Shown piece after piece: positions 17,401 to 25,866 of a stretch of DNA of 64,000 nucleotides. The notes under the pieces were generated by a model, which saw only the letters and a program-made list of their open reading frames with translations, made no database searches and was not told where the DNA came from. Source of the stretch: Dyella monticola. Lineage in GTDB: Bacteria; Pseudomonadota; Gammaproteobacteria; Xanthomonadales; Rhodanobacteraceae. Made by a program: the position numbers and the translations under genes. Each line of letters opens with the position of its first letter. Position 1 is the stretch's first letter. The stretch covers positions 1 to 64,000 of the forward strand of contig NZ_QRBE01000002.1 of the NCBI RefSeq assembly GCF_003363155.1. Reading direction: 5' to 3'.

Positions 17401-18450
17401 ATGCTCAACGTCGAAACGGCGCGAGGATGGGTGCGGCGACTCTCCCCGGATTGTTTCGCGCTGGTCATGGCCACGGGCATCGTCTCCGTTGCCGCCGATC
17501 AGCATGGCATGCCCAGCGTGGCGCAGTGCCTGTTCTGGTTGAACCTGGTCATTTACGTATGGCTATTGGCGTTGAGCGGACTGCGCCTTGCGCGCTTTCG
17601 CAGCGAGATGACCGCGGATTTCATCGATCCTTCGCGTGGCGCGGGTTTTCTCACCGTAGCCGCCGCCACCTGCATCCTCGGCACTCAATGCGTGACGGTG
17701 ATGCCGCTGCCGAAGGTGGCGATCGTATTGGCGGTGGCAGGTGCGGCGTTGTGGCTGGCGCTGATCTATCTGTTCTTCGCTGCCACCATCACGGCCCGCA
17801 TCAAACCCGGCTTCACCCGCAGCATCAACGGCGGGTGGCTGGTAGCCATCGTGGCAACGCAGTCGTTGGCCGCATTGCTGGCTTTGCTATCAGGCGGCTA
17901 CACAACATGGTTGTTTTCGTCGCTATGCCTGTATCTCTTGGGCGCGGCGCTTTATCTGCTGATCATCACGCTGGTGGTCTATCGGATGGTGTTTTTTCCG
18001 CTGCGTGCGTATGAATTTACACCTCCGTATTGGATCGACATGGGTGCCCTGGCCGTCACCACGCTGGCCGGAAGCCTGGTTGTGGAGCAGTCGCCAGCGA
18101 CAGGTCCGTTAACCGATTTACTGCCGTTCGTAAAAGGCTTCACCCTCTTTTTCTGGGCCACGGCGAGCTGGTGGATACCGCTGCTGGTGATTCTTGAGGT
18201 CTGGCGACACGGTTGGCGGCATGTGCCGCTGCGCTACGAAACAGACGATTGGGATATCGTTTTCCCGATCGGCATGTACACCGTCGGCACGTACGAATTG
18301 GCGCATGCGCTGAACACGCCGTTTCTGCTGATCATCCCCACCATAGGCGTCTATGTGAGCCTGCTCACGTGGCTGCTGATTGCTGTTATCGGATTGCAAC
18401 GTCTGTATCGCAAGAGCGTCCGAAAAGGGGCTGGCAGCGGCCATCGCTGA
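17401..18450 (+). CDS. TDT-family transporter (TehA/Mae1/SLAC1 type)
   Basis: About 349 residues, ten membrane helices. The start RLSPDCFALVMATGIVSVAADQHG is the family signature; later segments include FLTVAAATCILGTQCV and FFWATASWWIPLLVILEVWRHGWRHVPLRYETDDWDIVFPIGMYTVGTYELA, matching the conserved W-W-P and PxGMY regions. GGAGGA lies 8 bases before the ATG. Family members carry dicarboxylates, sulphite, nitrate/chloride or confer tellurite resistance; the anion here cannot be told. Apparently a single-gene unit. Confidence 0.88.
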   Translation: MLNVETARGWVRRLSPDCFALVMATGIVSVAADQHGMPSVAQCLFWLNLVIYVWLLALSGLRLARFRSEMTADFIDPSRGAGFLTVAAATCILGTQCVTVMPLPKVAIVLAVAGAALWLALIYLFFAATITARIKPGFTRSINGGWLVAIVATQSLAALLALLSGGYTTWLFSSLCLYLLGAALYLLIITLVVYRMVFFPLRAYEFTPPYWIDMGALAVTTLAGSLVVEQSPATGPLTDLLPFVKGFTLFFWATASWWIPLLVILEVWRHGWRHVPLRYETDDWDIVFPIGMYTVGTYELAHALNTPFLLIIPTIGVYVSLLTWLLIAVIGLQRLYRKSVRKGAGSGHR

Positions 18451-18512
18451 TTGAGCGCGTGTGCGTGTAGGAAAATGCATCTGTCGCGTCCGCGTGGGCG
18501 CTTACCTATACC

Positions 18513-18526
18513 CAACTCCAGAGTTG
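18513..18526. promoter_or_regulatory. 14-bp perfect palindrome before the copper cluster
   Basis: CAACTC-CA-GAGTTG lies 34 bp before the first gene of the copper cluster. The symmetry and position suit a dimeric regulator such as a MerR/CueR-like or CopR-type protein. No copper regulator gene is in the window, so the assignment is positional. Confidence 0.4.
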
Positions 18527-18560
18527 TGAGTGTCAAACGGCGACGCTAAGCTCGCGCCCA

Positions 18561-18974
18561 ATGACTTTTTCGTTACGCCACGCCGCTCGTTCTCGCACCT
18601 TATGGGTGCTGAACGCCGTGGCATGGTTACTGTTCGTGACGACATCGTTGTTCGCTTCACCCGTGCCTTCTTCAGGTCTTGGCCAGAGCCATGGGCACGC
18701 TAAAACGGTTGCGTACCAGCTTGACCATTGTTGCCATGGCGGCTCGCATGTGACGGTGGTCACCACCAGGCACGGCCATGATGGCGGCGACGGATGCTGT
18801 CAAGGGCAGGCCAGCGTTGCGTGTCATTGCGATTCGCTGTGCGGCATGGCCGTTATCGCGCTGCCTGGATACGCTTTGCTTGTGTGGTCCATGGCGCCGA
18901 TCTATGTCAGCCATGACATGCACCGTGTGTCATCGCGAATGCTGAGTCCACCCCTGCGACCCCCCGTGGCCTGA
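18561..18974 (+). CDS. copL: CopL-like His/Cys-rich protein
   Basis: About 137 residues. A hydrophobic N-terminal segment (TLWVLNAVAWLLFVTTSLFASPV) leads to a metal-binding stretch rich in His and Cys (SHGHAK, DHCCHGGSH, RHGHDGGDGCCQG, ACHCDSLCGM), then a second hydrophobic segment (VIALPGYALLVWSM). Xanthomonads carry copL directly before copAB, encoding a small Cys/His-rich protein needed for copper-induced expression; size, composition and position fit, although sequence identity cannot be tested here. Could also be described as a DUF2946-like membrane protein. Confidence 0.6.
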   Translation: MTFSLRHAARSRTLWVLNAVAWLLFVTTSLFASPVPSSGLGQSHGHAKTVAYQLDHCCHGGSHVTVVTTRHGHDGGDGCCQGQASVACHCDSLCGMAVIALPGYALLVWSMAPIYVSHDMHRVSSRMLSPPLRPPVA

Positions 18975-19082
18975 ACCTCCCCACGTTTTTTTGTGCATCC
19001 AGAGTGCCCGGTTCCATAACCGTGTGCGGATGCGTTTTGGGCGGTTCTCGCGGATACGCCTCGACTATTGAGCGGTTTTCTC

Positions 19083-20819
19083 ATGACACGGATCATTACC
19101 ACGCCGACGGCAGATATGTCGCGGCGGCGTTTCGTTGAAGGTTTGGCTATGGGCGGTGTTGCGGCGGGGCTGGGGCTTTGGCCTTCGGCACGTGCATGCG
19201 CGCAATCGCGCCTGATCCAGCAGCCTGTACTGCAAGGCACCGATTTTGCGCTTGAGATAGGTCAGATACCCGTCAATTACACGGGTCGGCCGCGACTGGC
19301 CACTACGGTCAACGGAAGCGTCCCGGGACCAACCCTGCGCTGGAAACAGGGCAGTACGGTCACGTTACGTGTGACCAATCGCCTGAGCGTTCCGACGTCC
19401 ATCCATTGGCACGGCATCCTGTTGCCGTTTGACATGGATGGCGTGCCGGGCATCAGCTTCGCCGGTATCGCACCCGGCGAAACGTTTGTGTATCGCTTTC
19501 CGGTTCGCCAGGCTGGCACGTATTGGTATCACAGCCATTCGGCCTATCAGGAGCAGACCGGGTTGTATGGCGCGCTCATCATCGAGCCGGCGGCAAAGGA
19601 CCGTGTGCACGCGGATCGCGACTATGTCGTGATGCTCAACGACTGGACTGACGATGATCCCGCACATATTTTCGCTCTACTCAATCGGCAGAGCGATTAC
19701 TACAACCATGCCATGCCGACGGCGCTGGATTTCTTTCGCGATGTACGCGAGAAGGGGCTGCATGAAGCGCTGGCGGAACGACGCATGTGGAACCGCATGC
19801 GTATGAACCCGACCGATCTGGGCGATGTTTCCGGCTACACCTACACGTATCTCATGAACGGCCATGCGCCGGCAGGTAACTGGACGGGCTTGTTCCGACG
19901 CGGTGAGCGTGTGCGTCTGCGTTTCATCAATGGTTCGTCCATGACGATCTTCGATGTGCGCATTCCCGGGCTGAAGATGACCGTGGTCAGCGCGGACGGT
20001 CAGGACGTGGATCCCGTGACAGTGGACGAATTTCGCATCTCAGTGGCTGAGACCTATGACGTGGTCGTGGAACCGCTGGACGAGCGCGCTTACACCTTGT
20101 TCGCCCAAGCCATCGATCGCTCGGGTTATGCGCGTGGCACCTTGGCGCCGCGCGGCGGCATGGCGGCAGAAGTGCCTGCCATGGATCCGCGCGAACCATT
20201 GAGCATGGTTGACATGGGAGGTGCCATGGCGATGGATGGCGATAACACTGGCATGCATGACATGGCGTCCATGCAAGGGATGCCGATGCAGGCAACACCC
20301 ACGGTTCATCATGCGCGCACCGAATACAGCCCCGGCGTGGACATGCGGGTAGGCATGCCACGCACCAACTTGAACGATCCTGGGGTAGGGCTGCGCGACA
20401 ATGGACGCCGCGTATTGGCGTATGCCGATCTGCATACCATCGGTGGCGCCATCGATACGCGTGAGCCGTCGCGCGATATCGAGTTGCACTTGACCGGCAA
20501 CATGGGACGTTACATGTGGTCGTTCGACGGAGTGAAGTTCAGCGATGCAAAGCCCATGCATTTCCGCGCGGGCGAACGCCTGCGAATCGTATTGGTCAAC
20601 GACACGATGATGAATCACCCGATTCATCTGCACGGTATGTGGAGCGAACTGGAAAATCCGTCTGGCGCGTTCCAGGTACGCAAGCACACCATCAACGTGC
20701 AACCCGCGCAACGCATCGCCTATGGAGTGAGCGCCGATGCGCTTGGGCGCTGGGCGTACCACTGCCACCTCCTGTATCACATGGAGGCGGGCATGTTCCG
20801 CGAAGTGGTGGTGTCATGA
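19083..20819 (+). CDS. copA: Copper-resistance multicopper oxidase CopA
   Basis: About 578 residues. A twin-arginine signal (MSRRRFVEGLAMGGVAAGLGL) exports it folded to the periplasm. All copper ligands are visible: IHWHG (about residues 95-99), WYHSHS (about 138-143), NHPIHLHGMW and the C-terminal HCHLLYHMEAGM carrying the type-1 and trinuclear ligands. A Met-rich loop (MVDMGGAMAMDGDNTGMHDMASMQGMP, near residues 375-400) is the copper-binding insert of CopA/PcoA. It probably oxidises Cu(I) to Cu(II). The ATG at 19083 is chosen; a TTG at 19068 is in frame. Overlaps copB by ATGA. Confidence 0.95.
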   Translation: MTRIITTPTADMSRRRFVEGLAMGGVAAGLGLWPSARACAQSRLIQQPVLQGTDFALEIGQIPVNYTGRPRLATTVNGSVPGPTLRWKQGSTVTLRVTNRLSVPTSIHWHGILLPFDMDGVPGISFAGIAPGETFVYRFPVRQAGTYWYHSHSAYQEQTGLYGALIIEPAAKDRVHADRDYVVMLNDWTDDDPAHIFALLNRQSDYYNHAMPTALDFFRDVREKGLHEALAERRMWNRMRMNPTDLGDVSGYTYTYLMNGHAPAGNWTGLFRRGERVRLRFINGSSMTIFDVRIPGLKMTVVSADGQDVDPVTVDEFRISVAETYDVVVEPLDERAYTLFAQAIDRSGYARGTLAPRGGMAAEVPAMDPREPLSMVDMGGAMAMDGDNTGMHDMASMQGMPMQATPTVHHARTEYSPGVDMRVGMPRTNLNDPGVGLRDNGRRVLAYADLHTIGGAIDTREPSRDIELHLTGNMGRYMWSFDGVKFSDAKPMHFRAGERLRIVLVNDTMMNHPIHLHGMWSELENPSGAFQVRKHTINVQPAQRIAYGVSADALGRWAYHCHLLYHMEAGMFREVVVS

Positions 20820-21817
20820 CCTGGCGCGCCGGTCGCCACGTGACGGGGTACTGTCTTCCGGTGGTATGTTTGGGGCTTCTCTGCGTGGCGCCACTGACGC
20901 ACGCCGCGCAAACCGTGCCTGTGTCATCCAGCACCTCACCGTGCGTGGACATGAGCGCGATGCCTGACATGGGCATGAACCATGGCGGCATGCCCATGCC
21001 CGCTCCGGCGACGTCGACCCATGGAGCGCCTCAAGCGGTCCCGATCACCTCATCCATGCCCAACATGGACATGCACCATGACAGCATGGGAGCCTTGCAC
21101 GGTAGCAAGCCATCCGGCGATATGCGAAATCCGGATTACTCGGACGGCCTCACAACCAGCCCCATGACGGGCATGGGCATGCAGGACAACGCTGCACAAC
21201 ATCTGCTGCTGGTCGATCAGCTTGAATACTTTCTTGGGCGTGATGCTAATGGCGCGGCATGGGATGCCGAAGGTTGGTACGGTACGGATACCGACAAGGC
21301 ATGGTTCCGTACCGAGGGTGAGCTTAATGCCGGGCGATTGGAAAATGCCGATATGGAGGCATTGTGGGCGCACGCGATAACGGCCCATTGGGATACGCAA
21401 CTTGGCGTTCGCCATGATGTGGGTGTGGGTTCCGATCGCACGTGGGCCGCGTTCGGTATCCAGGGGCTTGCTCCGTACTGGTTTCAGGTGGAGGCCACCG
21501 GTTACGTGAGCAACGCGGGGCGCACCGCGGCGCGGCTACGGATCGAATACGAGCTACGGTTCACGCAGAGACTGATTTTGCAGCCGGAATTCGAAACCAA
21601 CCTGTACAGCAAGCATGGTGCGCAAGGGCGTATCGTCGACGACATGTCCGACATGCAATTGGGCCTGCGCTTGCGTTATGAATTCAATCGGCAGTTTGCC
21701 CCCTACGTCGGTCTGGTATGGGTGCGTCGCTTCGGCGCGACGGCTTCGAATCTGCCAGGCGATCGCGAGCCGGTATTCGATCAGCAGATCGTTGCTGGTC
21801 TTCGATTTTGGTTTTGA
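20816..21817 (+). CDS. copB: Outer-membrane copper-resistance protein CopB
   Basis: About 333 residues: signal peptide (YCLPVVCLGLLCVAPLTHAAQ), a Met/His-rich periplasmic arm (MSAMPDMGMNHGGMPMPAP, NMDMHHDSM, MTGMGMQ) that should bind copper, and the conserved CopB barrel (LLVDQLEYFLGRDANGAAWDAEGWYGTDTDKAWFRTEGE ... GLRFWF at the end). The start is fixed by the ATGA overlap with copA at 20816-20819; the open frame extends far upstream only because it runs antiparallel-free through copA. Works with CopA in periplasmic copper sequestration. Confidence 0.94.
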   Translation: MTWRAGRHVTGYCLPVVCLGLLCVAPLTHAAQTVPVSSSTSPCVDMSAMPDMGMNHGGMPMPAPATSTHGAPQAVPITSSMPNMDMHHDSMGALHGSKPSGDMRNPDYSDGLTTSPMTGMGMQDNAAQHLLLVDQLEYFLGRDANGAAWDAEGWYGTDTDKAWFRTEGELNAGRLENADMEALWAHAITAHWDTQLGVRHDVGVGSDRTWAAFGIQGLAPYWFQVEATGYVSNAGRTAARLRIEYELRFTQRLILQPEFETNLYSKHGAQGRIVDDMSDMQLGLRLRYEFNRQFAPYVGLVWVRRFGATASNLPGDREPVFDQQIVAGLRFWF

Positions 21818-21831
21818 TGAGAGACGCATCC

Positions 21832-22398
21832 ATGAAAAAGCGCTTTATCGCTGCCGTATTGATATTTGCCGTCTTGATCGCAGGCGCCACTGGCTTGGTC
21901 TGGTTCGGTGCCTACAACGTGGGTGCCGACGAGCCGCATTGGCCCATCACCTATGCCCTGATGCAGACCATCCGTAACCGATCGATCGCCGTACGTGCCG
22001 AGGACCTGCCCATCCCAAATCTCAATGACCCGAAGGTCGTTCTCAAAGGGGCAGGGCAGTACGCGGCCATGTGTACCGGCTGTCATCTGGCGCCGGGCAT
22101 GCGCGATTCGGAAATCCGCCCAGGCTTATATCCGCAGCCGCCAGATCTTTCGCGACAGCGTGTCGATCCCAGGGTGGCTTTCTGGGCCATCAAGCATGGC
22201 ATCAAAATGAGCGCGATGCCGGCGTGGGGATTCAGTCACGATGACGCCACGATCTGGAGCATGGTGGCGTTCCTGCAAAAACTGCCAGGCATGACGCCTG
22301 CGCAATACAAAGCCATCGTTGCCAAGGCGCCGCCGGACGAGGACATGGATATGGACATGAGCGGCGACCATGATCATGCATCCGGCGATAAGCCGTGA
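21832..22398 (+). CDS. Membrane-anchored c-type cytochrome of the copper cluster
   Basis: About 188 residues. An N-terminal anchor or signal (FIAAVLIFAVLIAGATGLVWFGAYNVGA), a single haem site MCTGCH (about residues 82-87), a likely distal Met in KMSAMPAWG, and a His/Asp/Met-rich tail (DEDMDMDMSGDHDHASG) that looks metal-binding. Another in-frame ATG at 21817 overlaps the copB stop by one base and would give coupled translation (MRDAS added). It may pass electrons in copper oxidation with CopA; this is inferred from position and from the metal-rich tail. Confidence 0.85.
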   Translation: MKKRFIAAVLIFAVLIAGATGLVWFGAYNVGADEPHWPITYALMQTIRNRSIAVRAEDLPIPNLNDPKVVLKGAGQYAAMCTGCHLAPGMRDSEIRPGLYPQPPDLSRQRVDPRVAFWAIKHGIKMSAMPAWGFSHDDATIWSMVAFLQKLPGMTPAQYKAIVAKAPPDEDMDMDMSGDHDHASGDKP

Positions 22399-22901
22399 GG
22401 CCGATCGCCGAAACGGTCTGCCGCATCCGGTGCACGCCCTGGCGCACAGGGCTGGCGTCGACCGTCAGGGGTCTGAGTCAATCGAGCGAACCATTCAACC
22501 AAGATGGAGTCGCTCATGAAAACCGCATTGCTCGCCCTGACTTTAGCCACGTCGGCCATGGCGCCACCGTGGCATGGGTCGAGCGCTTTACGGTGCGCGT
22601 GGGGCAGCGTTTGGCGGTCGTCGAAGCCGACGATGTCGATTGGATCGAGGCCGATGGCGATGACGCTGCCCTGCACGCAGGCCAGCAGGTGTACCTGTTG
22701 CGCGAGACGCTTTACCAGCTAAGTCTGCGGCTTGATCCTCGGAAATTTCTTCGCATCCACCGCTCGGCGATCGTGCGCATCGATCGTGTCGCCGAACTGG
22801 AAGCGCTTCCAAACCGCGACTACCTCCTGCGTTTGCGCGATGGCACGCCGTTGCGCGCAAGTCGCACGTATGTCGACAAGCTTCAGGCCGCGCTCAAATA
22901 A
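22395..22901 (+). CDS. LytTR DNA-binding domain protein, probably truncated
   Basis: Only the last 105 residues look like real protein: VERFTVRVGQRLAVVEADDVDWIEADGD ... LDPRKFLRIHRSAIVRIDRVAELEALPNRDYLLRLRDGTPLRASRTYVDKL is a complete LytTR domain. The frame upstream has no LytTR-partner domain (no receiver, no membrane part) and odd composition. In a different frame, 22516 onward encodes MKTALLALTLATSAMA, a clean signal peptide that loses sense near 22565, just where the LytTR homology begins. The picture is of a deletion that joined the start of a secreted-protein gene to the end of a LytTR regulator. The GTG at 22395 overlaps the cytochrome stop; a GTG near 22569 is a shorter option. Confidence 0.5.
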   Translation: MRPIAETVCRIRCTPWRTGLASTVRGLSQSSEPFNQDGVAHENRIARPDFSHVGHGATVAWVERFTVRVGQRLAVVEADDVDWIEADGDDAALHAGQQVYLLRETLYQLSLRLDPRKFLRIHRSAIVRIDRVAELEALPNRDYLLRLRDGTPLRASRTYVDKLQAALK

Positions 22902-22940
22902 CACGCTGCCACGCATCGTCGCTGTGCGTGATACTGCCAA

Positions 22941-23486
22941 TCAAAGGAAACTGGCGAACGTGTCGATGGGTCGAACGTTCAGGGCTTCCAGATCCCAGGC
23001 GAGCAGGCGCGCGATAGCCAGCGTGTCGTCATTGATTTGCCGATGGTGGGCCGAGAACGCACGCAGCATTCTGTTCGACCAGCGAGACTGCGCCTTAAGC
23101 TCAAACACGATCACCGCGGCAGCCAGGCGAGTGAGGTCGGCTGTCACGTCGAGGTTGATTGCCGCGTGCGCAATCGCCGTCAATCGATCGCGCGACACCA
23201 GCCGGCTCACGCGTTTTTCGATGGATAAGTGTGCTGAACCTCGAAGCTCGCCCGCCTCGAGCACTGCATGATAAAGAATGGCCTCCAGAACCCTCTCTAT
23301 GCGTCGTGCCAGGCGTCGCTCGGTCGGCTCCCTTTCCAGCGCGTTCACGCTGGCGGGTCGTCCCGGACCCCACGATCGAACGAGGGGGTCACCTGAACCG
23401 TGGCGGTTGTCTCTGACCGGCCGAAACGGTACCACGTTACTTGAGCCGGTGTCCTGAGATTTGGCCCGGGAATGGGGGATGGTCAT
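22941..23486 (-). CDS. Orphan protein, paralogue of the 42.2-kb gene
   Basis: About 181 residues, no signal peptide or membrane segment. A low-complexity N-terminus with SSNVVPFRPVR is followed by a helical core (ERRLARRIERVLEAILYHAVLEAG ... SIEKRVSRLVSRDRLTAIAHAAI ... TADLTRLAA ... FELKAQSRW) and a strongly conserved end (NRMLRAFSAHHRQI ... VRPIDTFASFL). The gene at 42243-42791 shares these blocks in the same order and even the NV(V/I)PxRPxR motif. I recognise no family; the basic, helical character suggests binding to nucleic acid or a partner protein. Stands alone, facing the damaged LytTR gene. Confidence 0.75.
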   Translation of the reverse strand: MTIPHSRAKSQDTGSSNVVPFRPVRDNRHGSGDPLVRSWGPGRPASVNALEREPTERRLARRIERVLEAILYHAVLEAGELRGSAHLSIEKRVSRLVSRDRLTAIAHAAINLDVTADLTRLAAAVIVFELKAQSRWSNRMLRAFSAHHRQINDDTLAIARLLAWDLEALNVRPIDTFASFL

Positions 23487-23679
23487 CGCGCTTTCCAGTC
23501 AATCGGACGTGCTCGTCAACGTCCATGGAAGGGCTATCGGCCATCGACGGGGTTCACTTGAATGTGGCGCGTGGTACGACACGACCTGCCGGGCTCTTTA
23601 TTGAAACCGAAGCACGGCAAGGGTGGGGTGGCGTGGTACGTTGGTGGTCCAGTCCTTGTTCTGTTTGGGTTTATCAGGC

Positions 23680-25560
23680 ATGCCAATCATTTCGCGTCTG
23701 TTGCTCGGCTTATTCATTGTGTTGGCACCCGGTATGGCCGGCAGCGTCCCTTCGAGCAATCCTGCTGATTCGTTGCTGCGCGAGATGCGCCAGGCTTACG
23801 GTGGCGATCATTGGAACCATGTGTCTGCGCTGCAAAGCGAAGGGACCGAAACCGGCGATGGTCTGAGTGGTGCGTGGCAATCGCTGGCGGAACTTCATCA
23901 CGGCTATTACATCAGCCGTTGGCGCAATGAGATGTTTTCCGCGGCCGATGGTATCGATGCTCAGGGCCGCTGGCATCAGGGTGTTTCGGGCATGATCGGC
24001 CCCTACGATTCCGATGAGGCGAAGGCGCTTGCCATCAGCGAGAGCTGGCTACGGCGCTTTGGTTTTCTCGCAGTGCAACCCGACGCCTCGTTTCAGCTGC
24101 TCACCGACAGCGAAGAACATGGGCGCCGCTATTTTCGTCTGCAAGCAACCCCCACCGGCGGCCGCACGCTGACGCTCTGGATCGACCCGTCCACGTTTCT
24201 ACTGGACCACGTGGCATGGAAAGGCTCTTATCTTCTGTGGTCCCAGCGTTACGCCGATTACCATGCTGTCGACGGCCTGCAACTGCCATTTCGCATCACC
24301 ACCACGTCAGTGATGACAAATGGCACGTTGCACGGCACGACGCTCGATGTTGCCGAACACATTCAGGCGCTGCCCGAGGTCTCTGCTGGTGCGCTGGCAC
24401 GTCCTTCCAATACGGTGCGCGATGTCACCATGGCCCATGGCGCCAGGGAAGCCGTGGTGCCGATGCACTTGGAAGGCGGCGCGCTACTCATCGAGGCCAA
24501 GATCAACGGAAAAGGCCCCATGCCTTTCATTCTCGACACTGGCGGCCAAGCCTTGTTCACCCGCGAAGCTGCCAAGAAGCTGGGGCTGCAGGCAACGGGG
24601 AGCGGCGTAAGCGCCGGCTCAGGCCCCGGCTCGATGACCACGGCTTACACCAAGGTCGCTCACCTCACACTCGGCAATGCCGACATTCGCAATCAAGCTT
24701 TCCTGATCATTCCCTTTCCCTACAGTTTCTATCAACGCGGCGTTGGACGCGAACCGATTGCCGGGCTGTTGGGCTTGGAAATCTTTCAGCGCTTTGCGGT
24801 GACCTTCGACTACGATCATCGGCAATTGATTTTGCAGCCGTTCGATCACGGCAACGCGCCCGCTGCGAGGAAGGGCGATATCTTGCCGATCCATTTCACC
24901 GCCGATATTCCATTGATTCGCGCGAAGCTGGATGGCAAGAGCGGTATTTTCGGCGTGGACACGGGTAATTCCGGTTATACCTTGCTATTTCCGCAATGGG
25001 CCGAGCAGCAAGGCTTGCTGTCGCATTACGAGCATGGTGCCCCTTATCTGACCGGTGGAGTTGGCGGCCTTTACACCGCGCACCTTGCACATGCGCACTC
25101 GCTTGAGCTTGGCGGCACGACGTTGAGCGACGTGTTGGCGCTACTCACGCGTGCCGATGCCGGCGCCACCGGCAATCCCACGGAAGCGGGCAATATCGGG
25201 CAGGACGTGCTGGCGGGCTTCAACGTGCATGTCGATTATCGCCGCGCGGAAATCGTGCTCATGCCGCGCGCGAAGACGCCGATATGGCATTACGCCATGG
25301 CCGGCTTCCGCGCCGAAAAACATGAGGATCAACCGGATCGCTATCAGGTTACGGCAGTGATCCCTGGCAGTCCCGCTGAACAAGCCGGGCTGAAGAAAGG
25401 CGACGCCATCATGGCGATCGACGGCCAGAAAGCATCCGCGCTCGGCGTCGGCCAGCTATGGGACCTTATATCGCTACGACCCGAAGGTGTGTTGCTGACG
25501 TTGACCTTGAGTAACGGCCATATTCTCAAGATGAAACTGCGTGACATCGCGCCTCATTAG
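23680..25560 (+). CDS. Double-DTG aspartyl protease with C-terminal PDZ domain
   Basis: About 626 residues. A signal peptide (ISRLLLGLFIVLAPGMAGS), then about 240 residues resembling an outer-membrane lipoprotein-sorting-like fold (YGGDHWNHVSALQSEGTETGDGLSG; FHLQ-type strands). Two retropepsin-like halves follow, each with its own catalytic motif: DTGG at residues 286-289 and DTGN at 427-430, with hydrophobic-hydrophobic-Gly partners (IAGLLGLEIF; NIGQDVLAGF). A PDZ domain (VTAVIPGSPAEQAGLKKGDAIMAIDGQ, about 545-575) closes the chain. Both halves appear active, so one chain may make a whole pepsin-like site. Periplasmic. The ATG at 23680 (TCAGG upstream) is preferred to 23623. Confidence 0.85.
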   Translation: MPIISRLLLGLFIVLAPGMAGSVPSSNPADSLLREMRQAYGGDHWNHVSALQSEGTETGDGLSGAWQSLAELHHGYYISRWRNEMFSAADGIDAQGRWHQGVSGMIGPYDSDEAKALAISESWLRRFGFLAVQPDASFQLLTDSEEHGRRYFRLQATPTGGRTLTLWIDPSTFLLDHVAWKGSYLLWSQRYADYHAVDGLQLPFRITTTSVMTNGTLHGTTLDVAEHIQALPEVSAGALARPSNTVRDVTMAHGAREAVVPMHLEGGALLIEAKINGKGPMPFILDTGGQALFTREAAKKLGLQATGSGVSAGSGPGSMTTAYTKVAHLTLGNADIRNQAFLIIPFPYSFYQRGVGREPIAGLLGLEIFQRFAVTFDYDHRQLILQPFDHGNAPAARKGDILPIHFTADIPLIRAKLDGKSGIFGVDTGNSGYTLLFPQWAEQQGLLSHYEHGAPYLTGGVGGLYTAHLAHAHSLELGGTTLSDVLALLTRADAGATGNPTEAGNIGQDVLAGFNVHVDYRRAEIVLMPRAKTPIWHYAMAGFRAEKHEDQPDRYQVTAVIPGSPAEQAGLKKGDAIMAIDGQKASALGVGQLWDLISLRPEGVLLTLTLSNGHILKMKLRDIAPH

Positions 25561-25866
25561 CGCATGGCAAAGGCGAGCGCATAGGATATTGGCGCAGTGA
25601 TTTCGGCCAGTCGTCCAGGGTGGCTATTTTGATTATCCGTGCACAACCGGCATTCAATACCGCAACATGCTTAGTTTTGGCTTAGAAATAAGATGCACGG
25701 AGTGATGTCCGGTTTTCATGAAATTGTATTGACCTTCGGTGATGCTGGACTGGATTATGTTCGCAGTGAGACGCATACAGAACAGCCAAGCGCCTGGCGG
25801 CGCACACTTCGCCATGCGTGTTTCGGTATCGATAGCTGAATAACTAAAAATCGAAGGGGCAATAAC
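25561..25866. other. Intergenic region before the beta-propeller gene
   Basis: 306 bp without a convincing gene. It ends with a good ribosome-binding site (GAAGGGG, 7 bases before the ATG at 25867). A TTGACC at about 25729 could be a -35 element but no well-spaced -10 follows. Nothing else stands out. Confidence 0.4.
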
